A stretch of 64,000 nucleotides of DNA from Pleurotus ostreatus/Saccharomyces cerevisiae fusant (taxonomy: Eukaryota; Opisthokonta), in contig JAMQCK010000029.1 of NCBI GenBank assembly GCA_024196135.1, forward strand, positions 62,001-126,000, given 5' to 3'. The notes below the pieces were generated by a model. That model had not been told where the DNA came from. It was given only the letters and a program-made list of their open reading frames with translations, and searched no databases. Made by a program: the position numbers and the translations under genes. Of this stretch, positions 1 to 10,786 are shown piece after piece. Position 1 is the first letter of the stretch. Each line of letters opens with the position of its first letter.

Positions 1-70
1 GGCGACCTCTACGGTAGGATGGAAGGCGGGTGGCTAGGTTGCCATATGGCTTCACCAGCGGTAGGCCTCC

Positions 71-1168
71 TCAGATCAAACCCTCCAGAAAGTCATCAGC
101 CTTCTTGGCTTTTGGTGGAGCAGGTGATGAGGCTAGTGCAGCAGGAACAGGCTTCGAGGGAAGATAGTCCGCAATAACAGAGTCGAAGTCGGCGACTGGC
201 GTGGGCACGGCGGCTTGACGCGCCTTGATCGAAGACTGTAGCATGGTGGAAACAATGAGACGGCGGATCTCTGCACCGTCGAGGGGCTAATTGGGAAGAC
301 ATGTCAGTATTGAAGCGCATCCAACTATGTAGTAGGACGCACCTTCTGCGGCGCCTCCTTGCCTGCCGCAGGGATCTTCTGCGGTATAGGCGACTCCGGA
401 GGAGTGAAGGTGCCGAGGGGACCAGACGCGAGGCCCAGGTAGGTAAGGATATCACCCTTGGTAATCATCCCGCGCTTGCCCGTGCCCGTGATCTTCGAGA
501 GGTCCGTGATGTTGTTCTCAGCGAGCAAGCGGTGCACGGAGGGGAAGAGCGGGCGGTCGTGCGCTGGCGGGTGGTAGTCGTGCGCAGCGGCCTTGGGCTC
601 GGCTGGCGCGGTTGCGGAGGGTGAGGCAGAGGGGGGCGAGGCGGAGGAGGCGGAGGACGACTTGGCTGAAGGCTCTTCCTTCTTGGGTGCCGGCGCGTCG
701 TCCTCCTTGGGTGGTTCGAGGTTGGAGATGTCGTCGCCCTCTTCGGCAAGCAGCGCAATGACCTTGCCGACGGGGATACCCTTGGCGCCGTCGTCGACCT
801 ATTGCACTGTTCGATGAGGTCCTGAGAAAGGGAAGTACATTCACGCACAATGATCTTGCCCATAATTCCATCCTCCTGCGCCTCAACGTCGATCGTTGCC
901 TTGTCGGTTTCCTATGGCGCGTCAATTCCCACTCTCAGCTCGGCTTGCTACCACAACGCACAATCTCCAACAACACATCCCCCGCAGAGAACGAGTCGCC
1001 CTCCTTGACCTTCCACGAGTGAACGCCGCCCTCGGTCATGGTGGGGGACATGGCCGGCATGCGGAAACTTGTGATCGCCGCGCGCACCGCGCTGTGGTGC
1101 AGCGTGCGGCGCGCAGCGAGGGCGCTGGTCGCTGCGCGGGCAGAGGCACTCAGGCGCAGGCTGGACAT
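71..1168 (-). CDS. PDX1: Pyruvate dehydrogenase complex protein X component (E3-binding protein)
   Basis: This mitochondrial protein anchors dihydrolipoamide dehydrogenase (E3) to the E2 core of the pyruvate dehydrogenase complex. Seen: an Arg/Ala/Ser-rich leader suited to mitochondrial import, then a lipoyl domain ([14 protein letters not shown], with the lipoyl-lysine motif ETDKA after the first intron), an Ala/Pro/Ser/Glu-rich linker, and a peripheral-subunit-binding domain ([19 protein letters not shown]). A short tail ends in DDFLEGLI. There is no catalytic acyltransferase domain with its HxxxD motif, which separates PDX1 from E2. Three introns are inferred, the last at about 287-342. 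The first two are phase 0, after LLEI and after GKII, and joining across them restores the classic lipoyl sequence. Start chosen at the first Met of the leader. Family assignment is secure; exact splice sites are inferred. Confidence 0.9.
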
Positions 1169-2100
1169 TTCGACGACGAGAGGGCGGTTGGAATTCGGGA
1201 CAAGCCGCCGCCTACGGCTTTGGGGCGCGCCCCACGTGGTTGTGACGACTCTTTATGTCACGGTTGAAGTCGGGCTGGAGTTCGAACTTGTTCAGCCACT
1301 GTATGGGCAAGTCTCACTGGCGTTTGTCGCGCCAACTCCTCATTGGCGTTGCATTGGCTATGAAAACGAATGTCTTTACAGCGTCGGTGACGCATGTTCA
1401 CTTTGCAACTGGGTAACAAGGATGCAGGAGGATAGGACGGTCAATGGCAATGTATAGTGTCAGTGGTTTGACCCTGATCATATTTCCATCCACCAATGCA
1501 AAGTTGGGGAAGCTCGTACAGTGCTTGTGAGTCAACGAGGAATGAGATATAAGTCGCATCGTGAGATCAGCAGAAGTTATGCCAGACCACAACTCACGAG
1601 TGATGGGCTGGCTTCCAGCAGAACTTAGACGGAACATGCGATCGACTCTCATTTCCCAAATTCCACTGGTATCTGCAGATGACGGGTACCAGGTCAATAC
1701 GCCCGAGCGAATGTGAATGGAGATCCAGTCGATATCGAACAATGAGGTACGCTTGTCACGTCACTCTGTTCATCCATATTGTTTGACTGTTGAACGTCCG
1801 AATTTTCTGTTTCTCTCTCCTTCCTCCATCTGTTTGCTTAAGCTGTATCTGGGCCTGGGACTCTACTAGCCCGTACGCCGTGCTCAGCCTGCGCCGTTTG
1901 CCATCAATTGTTGCCTCGTGTTCGACATTGTTCTGTGTGACGTTGAAAAAGTCACTGTCACGATAAGCCTCCATTCCGAACCGCGACCGTGACGGTGGAC
2001 CAGTGTGGCGAGGATGTCGTTCACGTCACGCACGAGCTCGATCTTATCTCACCATGGACGACATTCATCCTCAACGACCCCCTCGACGTCCAGCAGATTC
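1169..2100. other. Intergenic region between PDX1 and the repeat-protein gene
   Basis: This holds the divergent upstream regions of PDX1 (minus) and the repeat-protein gene (plus). Two minus-strand open frames (1756-1974 and 1398-1742) contain GTGAGT-like donors between them and could be a small multi-exon gene. I could not join them into a convincing protein and recognise no family. The in-frame ATG at 2005 belongs to the downstream gene's frame and is a possible earlier start. Confidence 0.4.
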
Positions 2101-5100
2101 ATGGAAGCCCTCCTCACGATCCTCACCGGCCTCACCCTCCGACTCTCCATCCCCCTCCTCTCCCGCGGCGGCGACGTCCGCGTCCACTCCGCACTCATCG
2201 GCCTCTGGGAGGGCGTCGTGCTCCACTACTTCACGCGCAAGTCCCGCCGCTCGAAACGCGCGGACATGTACATTGGCTTCGTTACTCGTTTGTTCGTCGA
2301 CCTCGTCGTGACAGAGTCCCCCCTCCGCCTCGCACTCGTTATCATCTGGACCGGCATAGGCATGATTGTGGCGGACATCTCCCCCGGCCTCTACCGCGAC
2401 ACCGGCCTCGATCGCAAATGGCGCCGCCTCGTGCGGGACCTCCGCGTCCTCCGCTGGGACGTGCTGTCTACCATGAAGCCCAAGGCGCGCTCGAGCACTC
2501 GGCGCTCACGGACCGGGGGCACGGTTCGTTTTGAGGAGGATGACGAGACGGACACGGCGAGCACGCTCATATCGCCCTCCGGGACGACGCCGAGCTCGCG
2601 CACCGGATATGCCACGCCAACACCCACCACCACGAGGCATAGCACGACCACCGGATATGCGCCCTCGACGACCTCATCGCGCTCATACGTGTCCACCTCT
2701 TCAACCAGTTCCTCCTCCACAGCCACGCCGCAGAATATCGACGGCCGATCGTCCTACCACACTGCGCGCCGCACTATTGCCCCAGTTCCCGGATACTTCC
2801 CAGGCGGCCTCATGAGCGAGACGGAATCGCAGGCTTCTGGTGCGTGCATACTTCTTGTTCCCCGCGCTACAAATACTCACATCTACCCTACAGTTCCCCA
2901 GTCGCCTACGCTTTCCAACTTACCCCCGCTTCCGCCCTCCCTTCCCACGTCAGCCGAACCTTCTGACGATAACGATGACCTCTACGCCTCCGACTCGTCC
3001 GACGACACCGAAGTCCCGCTTGACATACCGGACATGTTCACTGGTGGTCCCCTCGAGCCGGTGCACGAAGAGTACCACACGCAGGAGGAGTACTACACGC
3101 AGCCGGAGTACACCACCCCTGCGTTCTCCACCGCGACCTCCTCCGCTGCACCCTCCATCGCCCCGCCGTCCACCTCGCACTTCGAGACGCCGGCCGATGT
3201 GGTGGCGCCGCCCGAGTCTGAGGTCCCGGAGATCGAGGACGAGCACCTCCCGCCGACGCCGCCGCGAACGGAGAGCCCCGCACCGTACATCCCGTCTCTG
3301 CCTCCGGCACTCGCGTCGAACCGCGGGCCGTCTGCGACGGAGCGAGCACTCGAACGTGCCGCGAAGCTCGGGATCAAGCCCGTGATCCAGAAGTTCCACT
3401 CCGTCAAGGCTTTCTCCGCGCCGGCGACCACCGCATCGACGCCAAGGGTGGTGTCGCCGACCAAGCCCGTGCAAGTCGTTGCCCCGCGCCCGGCAAGGAG
3501 CAGCCCCGCACCCGCGGTCCCCAATCGCGCCGCCTCCTGCTCGCCACGACCTACGTCCGCTTCCCCACGGCCCGAGCACGCCAAGCGCGGCTCGCTGGAC
3601 AGCACCAAGCGCATCTCCCGCCTCGGCATCCAGGAAGCGCCTGCGCCGCCCGAAGAGCGTCCACTCTCGACGGCGACGAGCGGGTTCTGGCCGCTCTTCT
3701 CCTCCGGCACCTCGAGCAAATCGAGCAAGCACAGCAAGAAGGGCCCGCCCTCCAGCGCTGCGAGCAGCGAGGCGCCGGATCCGAACGACCTGAGCTTCTT
3801 GGAGCCGCCGAAGCCGAAGCCGGTGAAGAAGGGCAAGGAGGAGCCCAAGCAGATGCGGAGCGTGCCCGAGGGCGAGGAGGTGTCGTCCTCGGGTAGCAAC
3901 GAGGTCTACGCGGACGCGGCGGCGCTGGAGCAGCAGGAGAAGGCGGAGGAGAAGTATCGGGAGTCGCTCGTAAGGGATGCGGAGTTTTACGATCAGGTGC
4001 CGGAGGAGGGACAAGGCGATGGACAGCAGCAGCAGGCGGATGGGCAGCAGTCAGAAGTGTCTGCCGTTCCCCAGCACCTCCGCGAGAACCCGAACGACCG
4101 GACGCCGCCTCCGTCGTACGCGCTGGCAAACCCGCTGGACGATTTTGTGGGCGGATTTTATGTGCCGGGGGTGAATGCGGAGGCACAGCCGCCGCAGGAG
4201 AAGTCGGAGGCTGGCGCGCCCTCGACCGTCGGCAGGCAGTCTCACGTTGGTGGGCAGTCGACTGTTGGCGCGCAGTCCAACGTTGGTGGGCAGTCCAACG
4301 TCGGCGGGCAGTCCAACGTCGGTGGGCAGTCGACTGTTGGCGCGAAATCGAGCGCTGGCGGGCGGTCTCGTGCGCCGTCAACCACGGGCGGTCAGTCGAA
4401 TGTCGGCGGCCAGTCGAATGCAGGGGGACGTTCTGCAGCGCCTTCGCAGGTCGGCGCGCAGTCGAATGCCGGAGCTCAGTCCAATGCTGGTGCTCAGTCC
4501 AACGCCGGTGCTCAGTCCAATGCCGGTGCTCATTCCAATGTTGGCCCTCAATCCACCGTTGGCCCCCAATCCAGCGTCGGCCCTCAATCCACGGCAGGCC
4601 CTCAGTCCACCGTTGGCCGCCAGTCCAGTGTTGGTCGTCAGTCAAGTGTTGGCACCCAGTCCAATGCTGGTAGGCGCTCAGTACTCGGTGGTCGCTCCGC
4701 TATTGGGGGCCGTCCGTCGACCGTGGACGAGGAATCGACCCAACCGTCGACGGTAGGGAACGACTCGACTGCTGGCTCTGCTTGGGGTGCGCGTTCGCAG
4801 GCGCCCGCGCAGTCCAATGCCGGGGCGCCGTCTACAGCGGGTCGGGCGCCGTCCACAGCGGGTGGCGCGCAGTCAAATGCCGGCGGTCAGTCCACTGTTG
4901 AAGGGAAGTCCAATGCCGGAGCGCAGTCAACCGTCGGCGGCAAGTCCTCTGTCGGCGGTAAGTCTGCTGCTGGCAAGTCCGCCGCTCCCTCCGTCGCTGG
5001 CGGCCAGTCCGCAGCCGCCTCGACCGCCCCTCCACCTACAGCCGCAGGCGTCCCTCTCCCCGATTCGGTCGTCGAGAGCACCAGGGCGTCGACTGTCGCT

Positions 5101-6622
5101 GGCCGGCCCGCCCAGTCGGCTGCCGGTGTTCCTCTTCCCGCATCCTCTGTAGGCACCGCTGCAGGTGTTCCCATCCCTCCATCCGTTGCGCTTACCCGAC
5201 GCCCAAGCGTAGAAGACACGCGATCTGCATGGGGCGCCCCGTCTATCTACGAGCGCGAAGACGACGACAACGACACCCTTGCGCCGGACGACTCGATCTC
5301 GATGGCGCCCGTGCGCAGTTATCGCCAGCAGCCACCGCCGCCTCTGCAGCAGAAGACCTCAAGAGGGAACCTCTGGGACCGCTTGGGTAGCGCGCTCGCT
5401 GGTAGCCCCAAGGCCACAGAGAAGCCTGCCCAACCTGCCCAGCCCGAAAAGCGAGGGAGCGCAGAGAGCACGCGCCAACGCACGCCAAGTAACGCAGGAC
5501 GGACGAACCCAGGTCCGCCCGCGAGCGTCTACCCCGGGAGCTCTTTCGGTCGCGGGGAGACTGAGGCTGGAACTCGGGCGCCGAGTCAAGCTCCGGGTGC
5601 TCCCAGTGCTGTTGGGGCTGCCAGTGTGTACCCTGGCAGCACATGGGATGGTGCTCCGAGCGAAGTCGGTGGCGCCCCCAGTGAGGTCGGAAGCGTGTAT
5701 CCTGGCAGCACTTGGGAAGGCCGCGCGAAGACCGAGATCGGCGTCGCGGAGAGCGAAGTCGGCAGCGTCTATCCTGGCAGCACCTGGGGCGGCGCTAAGA
5801 GCGTTGTTGGTCAGAAGGCGCGCCCTGCCCCAAGTACCGTTTGGGGTGGGAAGGCGGAGAGCGTCTACCCAGGCAATTTCTTCGGCGATGAGGCGAGTGT
5901 GGCTCCGGAAAGCGTTGTCGGCGGCGGTGCGGGCGCGAAGAGCATATATCCGGGCAGCACCTTCGGCGCGACAGAGGAGCAGCGCGAGGATGAGGAGGTC
6001 AACTCGGGCTTTGGCTCTGGGCTCACGACGCCGGAGAAGCGACCGCAGAACATCGACGAGGTGCTTGCGGCTGCAGAGGGCGAGGATGAGGACGAGCCTA
6101 TCGAGGATGAGACCGAGATCCCCGACACGCCTCTGGAGAAGGCCATGTACGCGCTGAACATGGACAAGCCGAAGGAGGGAGAGGCTCCGGGAGCCCTGCG
6201 CCGGCGCAAGACCCGCGTGTCTCGTATCGTGCACGAGATGCTCGACTCTTCGACGCTTACAGATACTCCGAAGGACCTCGAGTTCTCGATTGGTCCTACT
6301 GTGCAGCCAGAAGAGGGACTTCGGCGGGTCGAGCAGCGTGTTGCGACGCTTGTGGCCAGGCAGCTTTCCGTGCGCAGTGCGCAGGGCAGCGTGCATAGCG
6401 GTGATGACAAGGATATCGTACTCGCTGTCACGGTGCCGAAGGGTGTCAAGGGTGGACCTCTGAAGCGAAAGCTAACGAATGGGCTAAGAGAGTGCGTTGT
6501 TCTGTCTCAACTGATACTGGTTCATGCTGACCTGCTCGTCCAGGAAAAAATTGAAAGTGACGGAAGACAGAAACAACGCGAGGATCGTCAACATCGTGAT
6601 CCCTCAGAAGAGCATCGGCTAA
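2101..6622 (+). CDS. Large repeat-rich protein with hydrophobic N-terminus (unknown function)
   Basis: About 1,471 residues after removing two inferred introns (2840-2893, in frame; 6492-6543, GTGCGT...CAG). The second splice moves the end to a conserved-looking C-terminus (KKLKVTEDRNNARIVNIVIP) and a stop at 6620-6622; without splicing the frame would run on into non-coding sequence to 6771. The first ~100 residues contain several hydrophobic stretches (MEALLTILTGLTLRLSIPLL; LRLALVIIWTGIGMIVADI), suggesting membrane association. Then follow Ser/Thr/Pro-rich low-complexity sequence, more than 30 hexapeptide units such as QSNVGG/QSNAGA, six SVYPGS-type units, and an acidic segment. An upstream in-frame ATG lies at 2005; I prefer 2101 because the hydrophobic segment begins there. 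No known family is recognised. Cell-surface or membrane-scaffold roles are only guesses. Confidence 0.7.
4217..5010 (+). repeat. Hexapeptide (18-bp) tandem repeat array inside the repeat protein
   Basis: More than 30 degenerate copies of a six-residue unit, mainly QSNVGG, QSTVGA, QSNAGA, QSSVGP and KSSVGG. The DNA period is 18 bp, with a few spacer insertions (RSRAPSTTGG, RSAAPSQVGA). Synonymous codon changes between neighbours show the array is old enough to have diverged at the DNA level while the peptide stayed constant. The V-G-x-x-S-x phase fits the left-handed beta-helix hexapeptide pattern, although Val is often replaced by Ala. Confidence 0.85.
5521..5970 (+). repeat. SVYPGS-type imperfect protein repeats
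   Basis: Six units begin with S-V/I-Y-P-G-S/N followed by an aromatic residue: SVYPGSSF, SVYPGSTW (three times), SVYPGNFF and SIYPGSTF. The spacers are Gly/Ala/Glu-rich and carry SEVG or SVVG motifs. They lie C-terminal to the hexapeptide array in the same protein. I do not recognise this repeat from a named family. Confidence 0.8.
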
Positions 6623-7125
6623 GCGCCCATCCTTTTGGTCTTCTTCGTCTTGTCTGTCTCGCGCTACCTGTCCGTCTATGCTGTCTGTCCGCGTTGCTTT
6701 CGAAGTGCTGTTTACATACCTTTATGACTTACGATTTCGAACACTTCTCGCGATACCTTTACTTACCCTGACGGCTACCGACCACTACTGGCTACGGCAG
6801 TCGCACGACATGCTGACCTTTTTACGATTCGATGCTGCTTACGAACGGGCTGGAAAACCCAGGTGTACTACTTCATGACGGTGTCTTGACTATATTCTTA
6901 GGTAGAACTGAATGCTTGATATTTATCGACTTCAAGAGTGCACGAGCGCCCGAACGTTGTCAATGGACGAGGGGGTCCGCATGTTGTGACTGAGCGTGAC
7001 TGTGGCAAGTTCACGTGCGAAACTGATGCATAACCTCCGTGACCACGAGTCCACGACCACTACGGACTGGTGGTGGCCAAAAAAGCTCCTTCTCTGGTTC
7101 AACGCAACCATATAGAACAGCCCAA
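6623..7125. other. Intergenic region
   Basis: About 500 bp holding the 3' end of the repeat-protein transcript and the promoter of the downstream F-box gene. No gene, clear TATA box or repeat is seen. Confidence 0.5.
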
Positions 7126-8842
7126 ATGGTCATGTATCCATCCGTTCAAGCCCTGCTTGACGCCAGTCTTCCATTCGTGAGCGGTGGTTTTCCCAAATCT
7201 CCTTTTATCTCACTGACAGAAAATCCTGTAGCCCGATGACCCATCCGTCAATGACATCCTACAGCACAATGCTGCTCTAGAGTCTCCACAGCAAGAGGAT
7301 ACCATTAGCAAGCTGCTAGCCCAGAGGGAGGAACATCTGCGCAGCTTGACAGCCGAGAAAAGGCGTCTTGACGAGGCCAAGAGCCTCATCCACAAGGAGA
7401 TCGACTCGATGGAGGTTCAATGCGACGTCTTGCGAAAGGCTACCGCATCGCCTATTCGCGCCCTGCCTGTCGACGTCCTCCGTGCAGTATTCTACCTCTG
7501 TATAGAGCCGACTGTTCTGGATCCACCATTCGAATGCGCTGTTCCGCCGCACATGCAATCTCTGTTGCGCCTCACTCATATCTGTAACTCATGGCGCCTG
7601 ATTGTACACGACATGCCTACCCTTTGGCAGTGGCTGGTTTTGACGTTGCGTAATCTCGCTCGCCCCGAGGCCCATTCTTGCATAGAGCAGTGGCCTGTGC
7701 ACGCGGCTGATCTCCCCTTGGCTTATACAATCTGCGCGGACCCAAAAGACCATCCCTCTTGGAATCTTTCAAATGACCGAAACGCTCTTGAAGCGCTCTG
7801 CTCGCGCGAGGTCACTCAGTTGATGAGGAACCAGCTTCAATTTCCATCTCACCGCTTGCACGATCTGCACATCATGCTCCCTGCGCAGCACTTGATACCT
7901 GCGCTCTCCCTCCTTCCACCATGCGCATTCCCCAAGCTCAGGTCCTTACAGTTATATCTCACGAAACGGTACTGTAAGGAAACTGGACGCGCGCTGCCGT
8001 TGACGTCCCCTATACGTGCATTCGAAGGCGCCACTCGACTCACCGCACTGCATCTGGTCATGGTCGTCGACGAGACGCTGGCGGACCATCTTCATCTGCC
8101 ATGGTCTTCCCTTACTGTTCTAACGCTCCATATGCAAGGACCTTCCAGTGCATTTATCGCGATCCTGCAACTCTGCCCGCGGCTCAGAAAGGTCCACATT
8201 GATGAGCGGGCTCTGGAATTCCCGCCAAACACACGCCGAGGCATGCTCTGGCATACGCTTGCTGGGCGCGTCATGCGGCATGACGATCTCCGCACGCTCA
8301 CTTTCAAGCAGACAAGCACCTGCCTCACCAGCCTTGACGCGCCCAAGTTGTCCAACGCCGAATTGCATGGCATCATTTGGTGTACTGCGAGGCCCTTCTT
8401 CGTAGCGTTTCTACAACGCGCGTCCAACATCACATCGTTGACCCTCGTCGACTGTGATTTCACCAACTCAGTCAATGTGGGCTTGCCCATGACACCGATG
8501 TGGCATCTCCTCTCACGGGTACGGGAGCTTGTGCTCAATAATTGCGCACTCAGCGTTCTGATGCTCGTCGATGAGTTGACCGTCCGCTCCGGAGAAACGC
8601 CTGTTCTCCCCTGCCTGAAAGATCTGCGCATCCTCGAGCTGAGAGGGTACCCACCATGCGATCCCGATGGCATGGTAGACAAGTTTGCTGCGATGGTCGA
8701 ATCGCGTATGCGTCCGCGCTCCAGGATCTCGCCCATTCGCCGTGTCGAGCTGTGGCCTCGGGAGGAAGAAATGTTCCCCCCTGACTTCGCTCCACGCGTT
8801 CAGAATATACTAGGTGACGGTGTCGAGCTGGTGCTGCCGTAA
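7126..8842 (+). CDS. F-box/LRR-like protein 1
   Basis: About 553 residues in two exons; a phase-0 intron is inferred at 7177-7231. The short first exon encodes MVMYPSVQALLDASLPF and the second begins PDDPSVNDILQ. A helical, coiled-coil-like stretch (LLAQREEHLRSLTAEKRRL) precedes an F-box-like core, SPIRALPVDVLRAVFYLC, followed by the LTHICNSWRLIVHDMPTLWQ signature common in mushroom F-box proteins. The rest is leucine-rich and repeat-like (LTALHLVMV, LTVLTLHM, LRKVHIDE). F-box proteins usually recruit substrates to SCF (Skp1-Cullin-F-box) ubiquitin ligases; the substrate is unknown. A second in-frame ATG lies at 7132. This is one of seven paralogues in the window. Confidence 0.85.
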
Positions 8843-9223
8843 GCCACCGAGGTATGTCGTAGCTCTCATGTGCTACTATCCTTCCTTTATCCTGAACTTT
8901 ACTTACTTAATCGATAATCAGAAAAGCTGCTGAAGGCTTCAGCCTGAGGGCATGGAGTTTTCGAATTTCTACCTGCCTCGGCGCTGTCGTCTCCATGTCG
9001 CGCGCTGAATTGCAGCTACTTGAACCTCTCATTTGATCGCTTTCACGCGCAGTCGTGCTGTCTACAACCCATTGTAGCCACTTCGATCTTCGACGTAGCT
9101 ATATGCATTGACGCCTCAAACATCTATTTCTCAGGACGCCAAATTCGTCCGTCTAGCATTGCTTATATACAAACACGTTGCCATTTCCTCTTCTAGAATT
9201 TCTTGTACGCCATACTCTCGCCC
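8843..9223. other. Convergent intergenic region
   Basis: About 380 bp between the 3' ends of the F-box gene (plus) and the LOG-like gene (minus). It is AT-richer than its neighbours, as expected of 3' untranslated sequence. No gene is seen. Confidence 0.5.
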
Positions 9224-10155
9224 CTAAGTAAACGCCATAGCATCGCTCGTGGTCTTGGCCCTCTTGCCATCCTCCTTCGTCACCCAGTTGAACAGCGGAC
9301 GCGCGGTATGCGTGGTGTACCACTCGTCGATGGCGTCGAGCGCTGCCTTTCCCCAGTCATAGGCTGCGTGTGCAGACCGATCGGAGGGCCCGTCGACAAA
9401 CAGAATGATGCTCTCGTTGTAGGGCTGGATGAAGCCCGCGCTGATGCCGTTCTTGATCATCTGCCGCAGCGGGTCGTAGTAGCCGAGGACGTTGAGGAGG
9501 ATGACGGCTGGATGGGGGTGAGTGACGGTCGACCGAACGAGAAAAACTGGAGACTGGGTGAGGGAAAAGCGAACTTACGCTTCCGGTGAATGCCCAGTTG
9601 CGTCCATGTCGATACTTCCATGACCTCCTCGAACGTGCCGAAGCCGCCAGGGAGACCGAAGAATACTTCAGCTCGCCGCGCCATCTCGACCTTGCGGTCG
9701 TGCATCGAGTTCACGACGATCTGCGGATTGGCACACGATTAACATCAGCCGGCTACCTTCGATTCGCGAAATCAAGTTACCGTCTCGACCGCTTCTCTCC
9801 CCTTCTCATTTAGCTCGACGGTCACCTTCGACTCTGACTTTTCGCCTTCGCCACCTTGCGCGACCATAGCGTAGGGCACGACGCCCGTAACCTTGCCTTT
9901 TCCGTTCAGGACGGCGCCAGAAACGGTGCCCATGAGACCCTTCGAGCCACCGCCGTATACGAGCGGGCGACCAGCTTTGGCGATAGCAGTACCGAGGGCT
10001 GCGCGATAGCATGTTGTGAAGACGGTGTTTCGGTTGGAGGATAAGAAAACGTGCTTACATTCTGCTGCTTTGACATATGCGGGCTCATTCCCAGTAGAGG
10101 ACGCGCAGTATACGGCAACAGCTGCGGTTTTGCTTGGTGCTGGCGAAGAAGACAT
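9224..10155 (-). CDS. LOG family protein (cytokinin riboside 5'-monophosphate phosphoribohydrolase-like)
   Basis: About 246 residues in four exons; introns inferred at 9999-10058, 9721-9780 and 9508-9578 with matching phases. Seen: an N-terminal Rossmann-like start ([20 protein letters not shown]), [14 protein letters not shown], and the diagnostic phosphoribohydrolase motif PGGFGTFEE preceded by [12 protein letters not shown]. Family members remove ribose 5-phosphate from nucleoside monophosphates. They were long mis-annotated as lysine decarboxylases, and LOG enzymes in plants and fungi release free cytokinin bases. Family is certain from the motif, but the natural substrate here is not shown by sequence. 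It is divergent from HAT1 across about 630 bp. Confidence 0.9.
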
Positions 10156-10786
10156 GATGGTTGCGACTAGTGATCGGTAAGAGATGTTTCCCGATCTAAA
10201 GTCGACGATCTGTGGTTATGTCGGGAAAGGCATCGAACAAAGGGGGCGATAGACAGTCATAGAGATCGTCGCAGAGTAGGTCGCGTCCATGTCAGTCACG
10301 CGTCACCTCTTCTCCCTCACAAAATCGGAACGGCAGGATCGCCTCATCGTTTCAAGTGCACTTGCTTCGAGAGGGAATGAGGGATTGTCACGTACCTTTT
10401 CAGGGCCTTTTAGCTGGAGAAGGTGGTGGTCGAAGGGAAGGAGGGAAGCAGCGCGCTTGTAACAGCCGGCACGCACATGTCGGCCTTCCTAGGCGTGACT
10501 CGCCCTAACTGATTCCCTGTCAGTGTCACCGATGACATGTATATCCAGTGCACGAGCCGAGGACCATCGAGTTCAATAATATGACTGCGAGAAGTGGAAT
10601 AGACAGAAGTATTCGGGGTAAAAAGCAAGCCTGGAATAGAGAAATATTTATTTGCTCGAAGTCGAACATGTCCAAGCGTATTTGGCTTATCGGCAAGAAT
10701 GCCGAAAAGGCACAACAAATGACAACAACGCGTCTGGCCAGCGGCGATCGCGTCGCGTCACCGGACACTCTTGGTTCTTCCCCTCA
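10156..10786. other. Divergent promoter region, LOG-like gene and HAT1
   Basis: About 630 bp between two divergent starts. No additional gene is convincing; the open frames are short and lack family features. No clear TATA box is seen on either side. Confidence 0.5.

Noticed and set aside
1398..1974. A small minus-strand gene between PDX1 and the repeat protein.
   Set aside because: The two frames do not join into a convincing protein and show no recognised motif; left as unresolved.
3551..4645. Large antisense frames within the repeat protein.
   Set aside because: They mirror the 18-bp repeat of the sense gene and have repeat-derived composition; explained as shadows.
2005..6771. A single 1,588-codon unspliced reading frame.
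   Set aside because: It reads through two good introns (2840-2893 and 6492-6543) and ends in non-coding-like sequence; splicing gives a sensible C-terminus.
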